This document shows positions 25,802 to 38,824 of a stretch of DNA of 64,000 nucleotides, piece after piece. The stretch comes from Hoplostethus atlanticus (lineage: Eukaryota; Chordata; Actinopteri; Trachichthyiformes; Trachichthyidae), in the NCBI GenBank assembly GCA_034670405.1, contig JAXDDX010000001.1:1391501-1455500 (forward strand). The letters are read 5' to 3'. Below the pieces are notes generated by a model. That model worked only from the letters and a program-made list of their open reading frames with translations, had not been told where the DNA came from and made no database searches. Both the position numbers and the translations under genes were made by a program. Numbering within the stretch: position 1 is the first letter of the stretch; each line of letters opens with the position of its first letter.

Positions 25802-26559
25802 CTGATTTGAGAGGATAGGTGGAAGAAAGTTCAGAGAGACAAGTCTGAGATTCTCAGAGCAAGATGCTGCACTTTAGGTATCTGTTCTACTTTCTCCTAG
25901 AGAGGAAACAGGAGAGAGGAATTTATCCTGCCATCGTCACACAGATGTATAACTCCACAGAGAGTTAAATGCAAAAGTTGGATGTTTGTGACAGTATCCA
26001 GGTTACGTTTGTGGGGGATTGAAGTACCTTTCTGCAGGCAGAACATCACTGAGCATTGCCTGTCTGGTTTTTAGCTTTAGGAGAGAAGTTTGTATCCGTT
26101 CACTGAACTGTAAAAAATAAACTGAAATCTTAAATGGAAAACTATTCGAGTATAATAGTCATTTTTACAAACATTGGAAATATTGACAAGAAAAATATCT
26201 TTATAAATGCTTTATGCTTTATCCATGAGCATTGATTGGCCCAGCTCCTCTGAATGGCTTAGACAAACAAAAGCTATTACATTATCAATCAATATATCGT
26301 TCAATAACCCTTTTACCCCTGAGCAGCAGGATGATCTACAGGAAGTCAGAAGGACAGATTGGTGTTTTCGAAATATCTCCACTGAGGTTTTCCTGTGGAG
26401 TGGAATCCAGAGTCCCTTCAGCTGCTCTCACAGCTGGTGAAGTTACATGTTGTTGTAACGCACTTATTCCAGCTATTCACCGAAAATATTGAGATGATTC
26501 CATAGAAGTCAAAACACTGAAAAACAGAGGGCTGTTCACACATTAGCAATATACTGTGT

Positions 26560-26830
26560 ACTTCAGACAGCATGTGTATATTCTGTGTTCTTTATTATTG
26601 ATGCTGGTTTTCTGCCCCATTGGCTGATATTTTCTAATAGTCATGTACCTTGGGATTGTATGGTGTAATATGTGATTTATTGTATCTGAACAACTCTATA
26701 TGCCAGGAAGTGATGCCATTGACTGACTGTAAAAGGACACATGTTTCTTCTTATGGCAGATATGAAGAGCTCAGGTCTAAACGTTAGCTGAATAAAGATA
26801 AGGGAGGATTGGAAGCCGTGTGAGGTGCTC
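26560..26830 (+). repeat. Possible retroelement end
   Basis: Contains 'ctcaggtctaaacgttagct' followed by GAATAAAG, reminiscent of a dispersed fish repeat with an AACGTT core and a poly(A) signal (possibly Penelope-like). No coding sequence. Weak call. Confidence 0.22.
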
Positions 26831-27007
26831 TCCTTATAGTACTAAAAAACACTTTTCAGGTAACTTTATCTGACCCAGATTGAAAAATGAAACAAAACAA
26901 AAACGTGTGACTTGATACTTTGGTTTCAAATAATAATCAGAGCTTCTGAAATTTTGCAACTTAAAATGCAAGTAACATGCGCCATGCCCAAAAAGAGAGA
27001 GAAATAC

Positions 27008-27145
27008 ATTTTCAAGATTCAAGATTCAAGATTCAAGAAGTTTAATTGTCACATACACACACGAGGTGTGCAGTGAAATGTAAAGTGACAATGCTCAGCA
27101 GAAATGTGCAATGTGAAATGTGAAATGTGCAATGTGCATTTTGAC
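27008..27145 (-). mobile_element. Short LINE 3' tail
   Basis: Starts with three to four copies of 'gattcaa' and continues 'ttgtcacatacacacac', then 'aggtgtgcagtgaaatg'. This is the reverse complement of the LINE tail nested in the LTR element at 53163-53393 (ending ..TGACAAATAAAGTTCTTGAATC), so both are 5'-truncated copies of one family. Confidence 0.6.
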
Positions 27146-27149
27146 ACCA

Positions 27150-28670
27150 TGAAGGAATTACATGGAGGAGACATGACTAGAAACAGGCAGTAGTGGGAAT
27201 ACATCTGCCACATGATATTTAACCAAGACCAAAGCCTTACCCTAACCCAAGTCTTATTTGTGTTGGTGTCTCATAATCCTTTTGTGGTGGAGGAACAGAA
27301 TCCTCACATTATTCGGGTCCACAACATTTGCATGTTGCCCCTCTACATGTCAGAGTTCATGATCTCAAATATATTTATATTCCAGAACGATGGCAGCCAG
27401 GATGATGAGTGTTTCTTATGGACTCTGCTCAATGTCCAGCCAATCCCTCAGATCATGTAATTCACATCATCTGCTATTATCCCCCACTGATCCATTTTAC
27501 GATTGATGTCAACCCTTCGTCGACCTTTTTCCTTGGCTTTTCTGCATGCCCTTTGCTCAGCCTTGTCTCGTGGCATTGAGTAATATGAGGACAAGGTCCA
27601 GGACACACTCATCAGACTCTACCATTCGGCGAATCAGACCGTGGTCACATAGGAGGCATTCTTCTCCAAAGCGCAGCAATGTGAGCGTTGCTAGTAACAG
27701 AGAGAGCAAGAGCTCAAAGGGCGAAAGGAGTGTTCCATCAGTCTTCTTGCTGTGCAACAGTTTCATTACCTAGCTAACCTGAAGTAACAAAGAGGATAAC
27801 GTTGTTGAAAATGAAACAAGACAAGAGAAAGATAGCGACAGCTCATTTGAAGACAGGAGGATGAGAGGGTGAGGAGCCCATTCCAAATGGAAGGATGTAG
27901 TTAAAGTTAACGTTACTCACCGGGAAATGTATAATTCCCTCCAGGACATTTTACTCTGTCTATCATGGACGTAATGCATAATGTCTTTCCAGCAACCCAA
28001 CCATTGAAAATAACTGAAAAAAGGTGCAGGTTCGTCCTATGTGATCGGCCTAAGAGTCTGATGAGAGTAAAAGGGGCTATAATGGTGCTAGTGTTTAAAG
28101 CCAAATACAACCAGGCAAATGTCTGTGTTGCTCTCTCTCTTTTTCTTAAGTGTATTTGGCACAACTAAGTGCTGACTTACCATATAAATGAGGGTAAGTT
28201 AATACTGTATGGTTGGTGGAGGGATGTCAGTGGCATGCACTGCTGAGAGGATCTTGAAGAACCAAACTGAATTCTGTGCTCGGCTGTTACAGCATCAGTC
28301 GAGCTTTTAGCTCTGTTGTTCTTAAGAAGACAGACACTGCGTCTTCCAGACAATTCATCTGGAATGATGCTTGCTGAAGCGGTGAGGTGGACTGGGGTTA
28401 AGGAGGCTGGGATTAAGGAGGATTAGGGATGAAGAGGATGACCTGCCAGGTTGGTGTCCGTTTCATCTGACGAATGTTTCTACTCAGCTTGGTCTTTTAT
28501 CGCGCAGTAAAATAACTATCGTTAACTAACACTACGTTGTGACAGATTTACATGCTGGCATTATGAAACCATCTTCAAATCCTCTTACTTTTATGATCCA
28601 TTTTAAAGGAGCATAATTGCAAAAAATGATTTTCAAATCTTATATGAACTGCTTCAACCAGACCAGGGTG
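27150..28670. other. Gene-free DNA
   Basis: Two opposed open frames near 27.55-27.77 kb (one Arg/Ser-rich, one Leu-rich) have no recognised domain or splice partners. I cannot support a gene. Confidence 0.4.
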
Positions 28671-28674
28671 AAAT

Positions 28675-28935
28675 AGTATACAGGGGCTGCAGCAGCCTAT
28701 AGGTAATGAACTGGGCTTGTGACCAAAAGGTTGTTGTTTAAAATCTCTGGACTTGCTGGGAATAATGTGGGTGGGGGAATAAATGACAAACGCTCTTCCC
28801 ATCCTCAACAACCATTGTCCCTTAACAAGACCCTTAACCCTCAACTGCTCTGTGGCCAGCAGTAGATTACTGGGCAGCCCCCAGATGTGAATGGGTGTAA
28901 GTGTATGATTGTGAAGTAGGCCATCTCTGTGAAGG
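28675..28935 (+). mobile_element. tRNA-derived SINE
   Basis: A tRNA-like head (gcctataggtaatgaactgg as A box region, aaaggttgttgtttaaaatc as a worn B box) is followed by the body typical of fish SINEs: 'cccttaacaagaccctta', 'ccctcaactgctctgtggcc'. Non-autonomous and diverged. Confidence 0.6.
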
Positions 28936-28939
28936 CGCA

Positions 28940-30010
28940 TGCATACCCAGCAGACCTTCTCTCATGGAAAAATAGTATTCCTGATGTTTAAGTGGTTATA
29001 ATGCCAAATGTGGAGGTTGCCACTCAGAAAAAGTGCCAGAAAGTTTATATAATCCTAGCAGAGAAAATTTACAACTTATGGCACTGTCTGAATGTGATGC
29101 AGTAAGAGCTGATCTGGTGTCAACGTGTTACTTCAGCTGCTTAGTGACAGAGCTCAGGTGAAGTTTTATGGTGAAATTGAAGTTTGGCAATGAATGGAAA
29201 TTCTGTGCTTGATGAAGCCTCCTGTCTATCTGCGGTTTGGTTACACATATGCTCCCACTCTGCTTTGGTCTATGAGACTATTGTAAATCTGTCATACAGT
29301 ACATTAATTATTATACTTTTTTGCAGAAGTTCGCCAAAACTATGCTGGTCTGACTTTTGCTTTTTGTCAAATAGGTCAAGTGCATACAAAACATACTTTT
29401 GACAATAGCTCTTAATCGTTCACAGATGTTGCTGTATATCACTGAAGTCTGTCCCATAGTACAGAACAACCTAATATATGTGCAGGGTTGTTGAGAGGGT
29501 TGTTGATCAATACCAATGACTCCATGCTTACTTCCCCAGGTGCTGAGATTTCTGGCCCACATACATTTTCAACCCCTCAGTGATGGAAGATGGTGCTACA
29601 AGGGAATGACCAGCATCCCAAGACATTTTGTTCTCAAGCCAATAAAGCAAATGACAAAGCATTATTATCATTACAGTATTTTGCAGACCTGAGACCTGTC
29701 GATGTTGCAATTCTTTGGTCACCTATAGAGGTCAGTAAAAGTCATAGATTACTTAAAGGTCCGATACTATTCAGTTTTATAACATTCTTCATGATGCTTT
29801 GCAAATAAATGTAGTTTAGTTAACATTTTATTTGAATTAGTTAAATTGAATGAATTTGAAGACTATGTCCTCACAATACTGGACCCTAATTGGCTGACAA
29901 CCCAAATGAGCTAAACCTGCAGAGTGGAGGCCTTCCAGTTTAGTGCTGTAAACTGGCCTGATTGGACGGATGCTTGCACACATACCGATCACAAGCAAGA
30001 TGAAGAATAT
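28940..30010. other. Gene-free DNA
   Basis: No supported feature seen. Confidence 0.4.
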
Positions 30011-30243
30011 TTCTGGGTTTCTCTAAATTCTTTATTGATCCTTGGAGGAAATATGTGTTTTCGTTTGCCCCGTGGATGTCAGAGTGCAGGGTCAGCTACA
30101 GAACAGCGGCCCTGGAGCTGGTAGGGATTCACTGTCTGGCTCAAGGACACTTCAGAAGGGTGGCTGCTTGCCGACAGGGGGACTAGAACCCCGGTCCTCC
30201 GGTTAAAAGCCAGTCTGGCTAACCACCAGGTCTCCCTGCCACC
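30011..30243 (-). mobile_element. tRNA-derived SINE with LINE-type 3' tail
   Basis: Read on the minus strand: tRNA-like head with an A-box-like region (gtggttagccagactgg) and a well-kept B box (GGTTCTAGTCC), then a body with 'aagtgtccttgagccagac', ending at the plus-strand left side with 'aaggatcaataaagaattt', an L2-type tail. It is the same general SINE group as 28675-28935, in opposite orientation and better preserved. Confidence 0.68.
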
Positions 30244-30249
30244 CCTACA

Positions 30250-32839
30250 CAGACTACAGGATTATAAAAGAGATGGTCCACTAGTGAGAGGGCAGCCTGG
30301 ATGTTTTATTCAAAATAAAAGCAGTATCAAATAAGCACACCAGCTTGGATAATACATCCTTTCATCTATTATGCTTACTGCCAATAGAAAATCTGGGCCT
30401 GTGATCTGAGACTCATTTGTCTATTACATTTATATGGTGTGACTTGTCCAATAATCCTGGATCAGCACTACTTTTTCTGCATGCAAACCCTGGCTCACAG
30501 GGTTGCAATCCTCCCAGCCTCCCTAAAATGTGACAGTCATGAAATCAATGTATGAAAACAAGGTATCCAACATATTTAGTATCTACAAAGTTTCACAGCT
30601 TCTAAAAGTTTTGTCTCATTATATAATTGTACTGAAAACTGAATGGATCATTTACAGCACCGGCACTGAATCACACGAAAGACGATGCACAGGACCTGTT
30701 GTTGTTTGTAGATTCAATCACACTGCACAAATCTTTAATAACAGCAGAATGCATGTCCATATATAATACTCATTTAGACAAAATGAAGTACTATTAAAAA
30801 CCTGGCTGTGCATATCACCCTCGTCATTACATCCCAAATCAATACAAAAGAAGATGAATTATATCAATATAAACTGATTGGATTTTTAAAGGGTCGACCT
30901 CTCTCATGGGGCTTCAGAGGGCCACGGGGCCAGCATTAAACAAAGAATGTCATTTGTGTTGTTATGGCTTGATGATTAGTACTCTCTATGGATATAAGAG
31001 TTGCCTAGCAAAAGCAATTTCTTGAAAAGGTCACATACTTGTTTTGCATGAAAACAACTAAACATAATTGCTTGGCACATGACGACGTGGGCTTGGTGCT
31101 CGTGGATCGGTTGGGAGAACGACGACCTATACCTCTCAGAGAGTAGAAAACGTTTCTGTTATCCACCAGGTCCAGAACACACAGTGAGGAATTTATTAAG
31201 GGGAGCAAATCCAGGTATAACTGCATATATGTTGACTGAGACATGTTTTATGTTAGGGATGATATCTCTTTGGTTTGAGATCAAGGAAACCTGAGTCGAA
31301 AAGCAAAAGTTTCACTGAGATGAAAAACCTGAACTGTCTTGTTCACCTTAATACTGACTTGATTTACAATGCATCTATTTTGTTGATCATAAACATCATA
31401 GATCTTCATATTGATGTTGCACTTTTGCCCAGAAGCTGACATACAATGAAACATTTGCTCTGCATGGCAAACTGTATATATCTTGAATCTGAGCATGAAT
31501 CCTGAGAGGAACTCCATCAAACTGTTGAATGTTTTGAATAGTTGCCTAACCCGAGGTGGACAAGGACAGCTATAATTGAAAATATTTGGAAAAGGAAGTG
31601 TCCCTGAATTGGTCCTTGAATTGGTCCTTGAATTGGTCCTCTTCATCTCTTCATCTTCTCTTCAGCCCATGACGTCTCCTCTCTCAGAGGGCCCTTGTCT
31701 GAAGGCCCTTGTCTGTTCCAGCCTACACAAGGCCCACATATAGATTCAATTGCAGTGTCTTGTGTTGTCGTCACCTTGTGAGCTGTACAATATCAAAATC
31801 CATGTAGTTGTCAAACTTACATGCCATACAAACTGTTCATCTCCTGAAAATATTTGAACACGCTGACGCTGTAGCATGTCTGCAACACATTAAGTCGATC
31901 CTGGTTACGTTTACACAGCTGAGCCGTGAGCGGCTGGTGGGTCTTCCCCAATGACAAGTGCAGTGTAAACACTTATTTCAATCGACTAACACTCGAACAC
32001 TAACACTACAGTTAAGCACTTGTTTCTAGATGCCAATACATTTCAGACACAACACATTCCACTCTTGTTCTTCCACACGTGGAACAGTCATGGTGGCTGT
32101 TCAACACTACGATTAGCCCTTCATGTTCCGCGTCTGCAGAACAACATGTTCTTTCTTTAGCTGTAATGTATTGTCCTCTGGGTACATATGAGCACACTGC
32201 ATGTGCAGCATGTGGAGAGTAGAGCATAAACATAACCAGTAATATGGGATGACAAACATGGATGTTTGTTTTGTATTGGAGCTGAGGTACCGTTCTAACA
32301 GAGCAGGAAATTGCCATTTTGAGAGAAACAAATATACAGGGATGTACATATAATAGGCAGACAGTTGTAATATCTGGCCGTCGGGGTGTGTGTTAATCTG
32401 TCTTCTATGCATGACTGGAAAAAGAAAAGGCACATGGAAATTTGCTCCTGGACTAACCTCTTAATATTGAGGAATATCCAGATCGTATTAGATGAAACTA
32501 GTTTAAATTGGATGAAATAACTGCAGCAGCAGAGAATTGGATGTAGATAATAGGGTTTGACTAATAGTGTTATAAGGCCAGTACCGAAATGTTTCCATTT
32601 TCATCCCAGAAAATGACAATTGTTGAGTGTTTCCTTCTAAAATGTTATTCTTGGCGGGATGGAAAAGCCTCTGAATCAGTGTTTAGACCATCATGGGTTA
32701 GCAGCTCTTTAAAGCACTGCACCTCAATGGTAGGGAAACTCTGGAAACTGTGACTACTTTTAACCGAAAGAATTAATTTACAAAGAAATATTATTGAACA
32801 ATTGAATGAATAAATAAAATGTGCAACGCAAATAAAGGT
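30250..32839. other. Gene-free DNA
   Basis: Nothing recognised except a threefold 12-bp repeat (ttggtccttgaa type) near 31605-31640. Confidence 0.4.
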
Positions 32840-33070
32840 TTATTGTTTTTATGTAGCTGTGGTCAGGGAGGAACCTCCATCGTATCAAAGTCAACTTTTC
32901 ATGAATTGAAAGGCATGACTCATGGTGACAACCATGTCTTTTTTTTATGTTACCATCTGATTTTAATGGGTTTCATGGGTCGTAAGCCTTCAGTTCAAGT
33001 GAAATATGAAAATCACTCAAATCGGAGGTGCAAGTTTTGTCCTACTCAGAAATAAAACCATTAAATTCAT
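32840..33070 (+). repeat. Copy 1 of a 231/244-bp near-perfect direct repeat
   Basis: 231 bases, identical as far as I can read to 36327-36570 except for a 13-base stretch (ccggaaacttgtt) present only in the second copy. It ends in 'cagaaataaaaccattaaat', which includes an AATAAA signal. No known family recognised. Confidence 0.85.
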
Positions 33071-36000
33071 TTTGTACACGCCTGGAGGACATTGCATAAC
33101 AAAAGTTTGGGTGCTGTCTCTCATTAAGTAATTACAAGCAGCTAGTCAATCATAAGAAAGCAATATTATTTTAATTATGTTCTGGTGCCACTCAAGGGAC
33201 TCATTGACTTGATTGCAGTGGAACACATGCGAAGATGCCATTTTCAATGTGAATGTAATTTTTACTGAACTCTTTGAACTCATCTTGCATGTCGGATATT
33301 GGGCTCATGACACTGTATCGTAGCAACAACATAACTTTGCAGACCGTCACTGGCCCTGCTATGAGTTCATGTATTCTCTACCTGAGACTGTCCCGCCGAC
33401 TGACCCATTTTGTATTCCCAGAGTCAACACTGATTGTCCTAATGTATTTGCACAGGATGCGCCAATGAACAAAAAGGGTGCACTATGGGCTAACACAAAG
33501 CAGAAGTGTTCATTAGCTCTTTCTATTTATAGTAGTAGCTACCACTATTACATCATAGCTCAAATGGGCCTTTGGTTAGCTTACTGAAATTGGATTAAGA
33601 AAGTGCTCGTGTTTCTATATGGCTAGTGGAGTTAGTCTGTTTGAGGTCTGTGAGTGTTAAGGTTGACGTAGTGTCAGTGAAGTTGTTCGGCATGAAGCAA
33701 AATGCTGCATTCTCATAGTGTGTGAATGAGTTGGAAAGCTATCTTTCTGGGTATATAATCCACATAAAAAATGTCTCATATTGTGTTATAAATATATTAC
33801 AACCTCAACTGTTACTTCACTATGTATCTTTTGGCCAATACCTTTACCAACATCACCCAGAATCCCTTGAGAATGGATATAAAAAGACCTAGTCTAAATA
33901 TGGATACCACAGTCTTGTAAACCAATCAAATTGATTGTCATGCCAGAGTGGAGTCTCTTGACTATTTGGTCATATTTTAAAATTAATTCTAGTGCAGCCA
34001 CAACTTTATATATGTGTCTATATGGTGCAGTAAATATGAGTAGTCCAACTGCTTTAAAGATGTTCAGGCTGTGAAGTACTCACGATTTATTGCCCCTTGA
34101 CAGGAGAGTTATATAGGCATGGCCTATATAACTGAAAAAGAGGAAATCGTAACTAATACTTTGAGTGAGGAAAATGTTTGATTCAGGAGGAGTACAGCAA
34201 CATTCAGTTTCCTATTCTGTAGATAGATATACACACACAACGTATCACCCCACACACATGCATTTTCAGGTCAGGTCATCGCCTGAAATAAAAGCAAGAA
34301 AATAATTTAAGGAATGTGGTCTATCCATATGTACAGTTGATGTAAAGTAGTGTGTGATGTAGATTTACTCTTCAGCTCTTGTTTTTTGTTTTTTTTACCT
34401 AACACCTCTTTATCATACATACATCATTTATGCAACACACGACATTTGCGACATCTACTTTCAGAGCGCTGTTCAGACGCAAACACACACAAGCTGTCAT
34501 AGTCCAGTCTATCATCTAATTCTGATACCCTATTGCCCTATGCTGACAGGTAGACTAGGGCAGTAAAGTCTGCTTACACATTACAAGGAGGTTAATTGAG
34601 TCTCAGCTGGCACAGGCTGTACCAACAGAAACAAACAAGAGCACCAGAGTAGCCATTATCACACATTAATGTGGTGACAAAAATAACTGGGTCAAGCTAC
34701 TTCTCACCCTGCCAGCTGAGACGTTATCATATTTAATCCCTAAAACTAACCTGGAGACACACAGACACGCAACGTTCCACTGCCTCTTCCATCTTCGCAC
34801 TACACATCTGTCCTAAATCTGTCACACCTAATAGATAGTTTCGGTGCCTTGTGTAGCAGCCAAACTGAGAATCTGCAGGAATGATGGTTTCTACACTGCA
34901 AGAGCCAAGCTTTATACTTATGAAAGTGGGAAACTGAATGCAGCAGAAAGACGTAGAATGTGAGTTTGCTGCAGGGATTGAGTTCAATTAACTCAAAATG
35001 TAAACTGAGACGGCAATTTACTTAATATTGGTAGAGCCTTCATACCTGATCATTTCTTTATAGATTAGCTATAAGGCGACATTTACCAGTATTTCAGTTG
35101 TGAAACCTACTTCTTTATTGATTGAATTCAAAGTGAACTGACCCCAACCATAGTTTGCTAAGAGAGACCAGAGGAGTGGCAATGAAATGTTGTGATGTTT
35201 AGGGACTAATGACTCCTTTTTAAGGGTGTCATGTGTGGAAGAAGGCAGATTTATGCACATTTAATGACAGAATCATTAAGCTTTCGGTCAGAGAACTTTG
35301 TCAGAGCATGAATCCACACCAAGCGCACAAACAGGTTCATCTTCCACTGAGGGGAAGGACATTCATTACAGAAAGTGACTACACAGGGATGTCACATATG
35401 TAAGAAGCAGGTCTTCAAAGAGGTAGAATTTCTTTACGTGTATATAGCACATACAAATAACACATGACGAATCACATAACAAGCTCCTGAAGGATTAGAG
35501 GTCATTCCATGCATTCCCATCCTGATCAGTGTAACTACCTTGTGGTATTGTTATTGCCCAGCTGGCGTCTCGTCTACGGTTGCATCCTACTGCATTCCAC
35601 TGTGTAGGGCTGCACGTAATGCTAGAATTGCATGGGTGGTAAGCATACATGCATTGTATGTTCTGCACAGCACCGTGTGTTGCAGTGTTAGCTGTCAATA
35701 TGTCTCTGCGCTGTCAGCGAGACAAATTCCTGTGAGTTTATTATAGACGGCAAATGAAGTGATCCTGATTGTGTGAACCTTTTCTCGCTCTCATTTCCCT
35801 ACCTGAGATCTTCAGAGTCCAGGGTAGAGCATTCATCATCCAGTGTACTCAGTGGCTCTCCCAGGGTCAAGGCAGCAGATTGTAGGTCTAGATTACAGCT
35901 AGAAACTACATTACACTGGCAGGGCTGCTTTCCTTTTTGCCTTGGGGCTCTTATTCAGTGCTGTCACCACAAGCTATTTAGGGCTGGTAAACGGTGAGTA

Positions 36001-36326
36001 AAAAATGAAAAAGCCCATTTTGTTCCACCCCTCGGGACAATAACCGTCATATTTTGTGTTTTAGCTCGGTGTAATCATTTGGAAGTCCTAATTTCTGGAC
36101 AAAAGTCAGAGGAGAAATGGCACAGAATGATTTCTGTTCTCTAAATTGTTCTTTTGTGTCAACTGGGATAGGGAAGTGGTTTTGATGAATGGAATTCCCT
36201 TTGGTTTTCAATGTCTCAGATATTAAAATGGCCCCGGGTCATTGACACAGACAGGGTTTGCTTTGCTGATCTTTATTAGATCACTTTTCTTCTTGAAGAT
36301 GGAGAACACCAGAGTCACTGCCGGGC
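33071..36326. other. Gene-free DNA between the direct repeats
   Basis: No exon chain or named repeat. A phrase near 35280-35312 (ggtcagagaactttgtcag) resembles a common fish repeat end but is too short to call. Confidence 0.4.
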
Positions 36327-36570
36327 TTATTGTTTTTATGTAGCTGTGGTCAGGGAGGAACCTCCATCGTATCAAAGTCAACTTTTCATGAATTGAAAGG
36401 CATGACTCATGGTGACAACCATGTCTTTTTTTTATGTTACCATCTGATTTTAATGGGTTTCATGGGTCCGGAAACTTGTTCGTAAGCCTTCAGTTCAAGT
36501 GAAATATGAAAATCACTCAAATCGGAGGTGCAAGTTTTGTCCTACTCAGAAATAAAACCATTAAATTCAT
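36327..36570 (+). repeat. Copy 2 of the 231/244-bp direct repeat
   Basis: Same orientation as copy 1 and 3.5 kb from it. It is followed by an AT-rich run (atataatataatataatat) rather than the flank of copy 1, so the shared block has sharp borders on both sides. Confidence 0.85.
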
Positions 36571-36966
36571 ATATAATATAATATAATATATGAAATGTCC
36601 ACTATATAATATAGTGGACATTAGGTTGGATTTTGGACTTTTTGAGATTTCTTTCACTTTCAAGTAAAAATTTGGAGGAGTTGAGAACATTTAAAAAAAT
36701 ATTTCCATATTTCATATCAGGAAATGGAACAAAACAATTCTACTAAGTTTGAGGAGAGGGAAGAGTTGCAACAACTTATCAGTTGTTCCTTTAGGGTCAC
36801 TGCTATCTCACCCACTCTGAGTGTTGAATAAATGCGGATATTTGAAAAAGAGTCTTCGAGTCATGAATTACTTGAGTATATTTATTAACAAAAAGCTGAG
36901 GAGAGATGTACACACAAGGTAGGGTATGCAGATCTCTGTCAGCATCTGAGCAGAGATTATAAGGAA

Positions 36967-37165
36967 AGGTAAATGGCTGCATTTATATAGCGCTTTTATC
37001 CAAAGCGCTTTACAATGTATGCCTCTCATTCACCCATTCACACAAACACTCACACACCGATGGCAGTGAGCCACCATGCAAGGTGCTGGCCTGACCATCG
37101 GGAGCAATTTGGGGTTCAGTGTCTTGCCCAAGGACCCAAGGACACATGCAGACTGGATGAGCCGG
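36967..37165 (+). repeat. Common teleost dispersed repeat
   Basis: The phrases 'tttatatagcgcttttatcc' with 'aaagcgctttacaatgta', 'ttcacccattcacacaaaca' and 'ttggggttcagtgtcttgcc' with 'caagga' are a familiar dispersed sequence in fish genomes. No coding potential. Confidence 0.6.
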
Positions 37166-37426
37166 GGTAAGGTCTGTAAGGTCATGCTAATAGTTCAGTC
37201 TGAACAATCAGTTCTGTGTGAAAGTGCTTCTAAGGGCGCTAGGAAGAAGGACACGAGACAGGTCTAAACACAATCCACATATTCATACAAGAACATACAT
37301 GAAGCAATAAAACACACACACATGATCACACATGGTCGAAGTCACACAAGGCATCTAAACAGTTCTTTATGTAGCACTAATTAGAAACTGAGGGTGCAGA
37401 GAGTCACAAGATACAAGACATTCTTC

Positions 37427-37741
37427 CACACTGAGAGAGGGTGAGCTTTGACCACATTTTCACCACCTACAGCAGGATTGTTGCTGAAAAAAACATCCTG
37501 CAGGTCTGCTACCACAAATATGATGTCATCCCTGGCTGTCAATCCATTACAAAATGTTTTTCCTGAGCAGGTCTGTGGTGAGAAGATGTTTCAAAGAGCT
37601 CTGGTCAGGATACGTCTGCTGCCTGGTCAAAAGTCACTTTCCCTTTCCCCAACCCAGCTCCACTGGTCACCTAGAGGGAGGGGTGTGCTTCTGCCAGTCT
37701 CCCAGCAGCTAAGGAGGGAAGCATGGAAGTAGGAGTAGCAG
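37427..37741 (+). pseudogene. Collapsed partial copy of the TIR gene
   Basis: Matches the intact gene at 38825-40078 at both ends but lacks about 0.8-0.9 kb in between. The left part shares 'cacactgagagagggtgagc' and goes on to a degenerate TIR BB-loop region (LQVCYHKYDVIPG against LQVCYHERDFVPG). It then jumps directly to the C-terminal block (FPEQVCGEKMFQRALV against FPEQVCAEEMFQRALV), followed by the shared 'cctttccccaacccagctc' and 'cacctagagggaggggtgtg'. Frame is lost after the C-terminal block begins. It lacks the rest of the TIR domain and both membrane helices, so it cannot make a working protein. It is a relic of a tandem duplication of the TIR gene. Confidence 0.85.
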
Positions 37742-38769
37742 AGGACGCTCTCCCATTAACAGTTAATGTAATCTGAGCCTTTCGAATTGTTTTGCAGATG
37801 TTATAGCACTTACCGGAAGCTTTCATTTCCTGTAGCCAGAGCTGGTAGCAACAGTAGTTGCAGTATCCCTTTAGGAAGGCTAGGAGTGAAGCTAGGAGAA
37901 GATTCACATTTCCTACTTCTGCATTCTTCATTCCTTTGGTTGTTGCTGATCCACACAATAACATCACTCTGCTGTACATTTGCTTCACATTATTATGAAC
38001 AGGTATGAATGTCGTTTTTGTGCATGTTTGTCTTCTTAGTGAGGCTATTCATCCTTTAACAGATCACAGTGGTAGGATAGAGGTGTGTAGATTGCAAAAA
38101 CAATGGGGGAGGAAAGCTTATACAGATTGCACCAGACCTTACATTTTCCATTCTCGTTGCTTGGTCATCTTTATCCAAATACTGCATGGCTGGGTTATGT
38201 AGTCGTATTTTCACATAACGATCTTTTCATAACTGTAGCTACTTCTTAGCTAGACAGTATATCTGAAAACAGGCTTACAATAATACCTCTTATGTATGAT
38301 TAGCTGTATTTAGAGGAAATCACTAAATTATATAATGCTGATGATTCCACAATGAGTGAAGTTATATTATATATAAGGTAAATGTTGTAATGTGGCATCA
38401 CACCTGAAATCCAATGTAATCTTTGCTATATGTTTTAATTGTACACCCAAAATAAAAAATAAAATGCAAAACATTTTAACATAATGACTCCATCTTAAGA
38501 ACAATGTTATTGTGGATTAATGTGGAATAATGTGGTCAATTACATCTGAAATTACATCAGTTGCTGTCAAAAATACTTTCAAAATAAGAGGCATGTTGAT
38601 CATCCATCTGAACACATTACCTAAATATTTTTCACTTCCCTCTATAATAACTAGTAAAATTACCACTCAAAGTTACAATAATGACCTAACCCCATATTGT
38701 GTATGACAGCTAAATATGGTTTTAAATGATTCCTGACGTTGTATTAACATGAACATTTTTTCTAGTATC

Positions 38770-38821
38770 TATAAATACGTAGATGTCTGGATTTATAGAT
38801 TCACTTCAGTTTTCTCTTTAG
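38770..38821 (+). promoter_or_regulatory. TATA-like box and alternative splice acceptor before the TIR gene
   Basis: TATAAATA at 38770-38777 lies 48 bases before the start codon. The run TTCAGTTTTCTCTTTAG ending at 38821 would also serve as a splice acceptor for an upstream non-coding exon. The sequence alone does not decide between a direct promoter and a spliced leader. Confidence 0.4.
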
Positions 38822-38824
38822 ATA

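Noticed and set aside
27546-27773. Overlapping open frames on both strands, one Arg/Ser-rich, one Leu-rich
   Set aside because: No recognised domain, no convincing splice partners; may be an old unclassified element or chance.
32819-33055. 78-residue open frame over the first direct repeat
   Set aside because: The second copy has a 13-base length difference inside the frame and no upstream start context, so coding is unlikely.
35280-35312. Possible Penelope-like end
   Set aside because: Only one short phrase matches; too little to support a feature.
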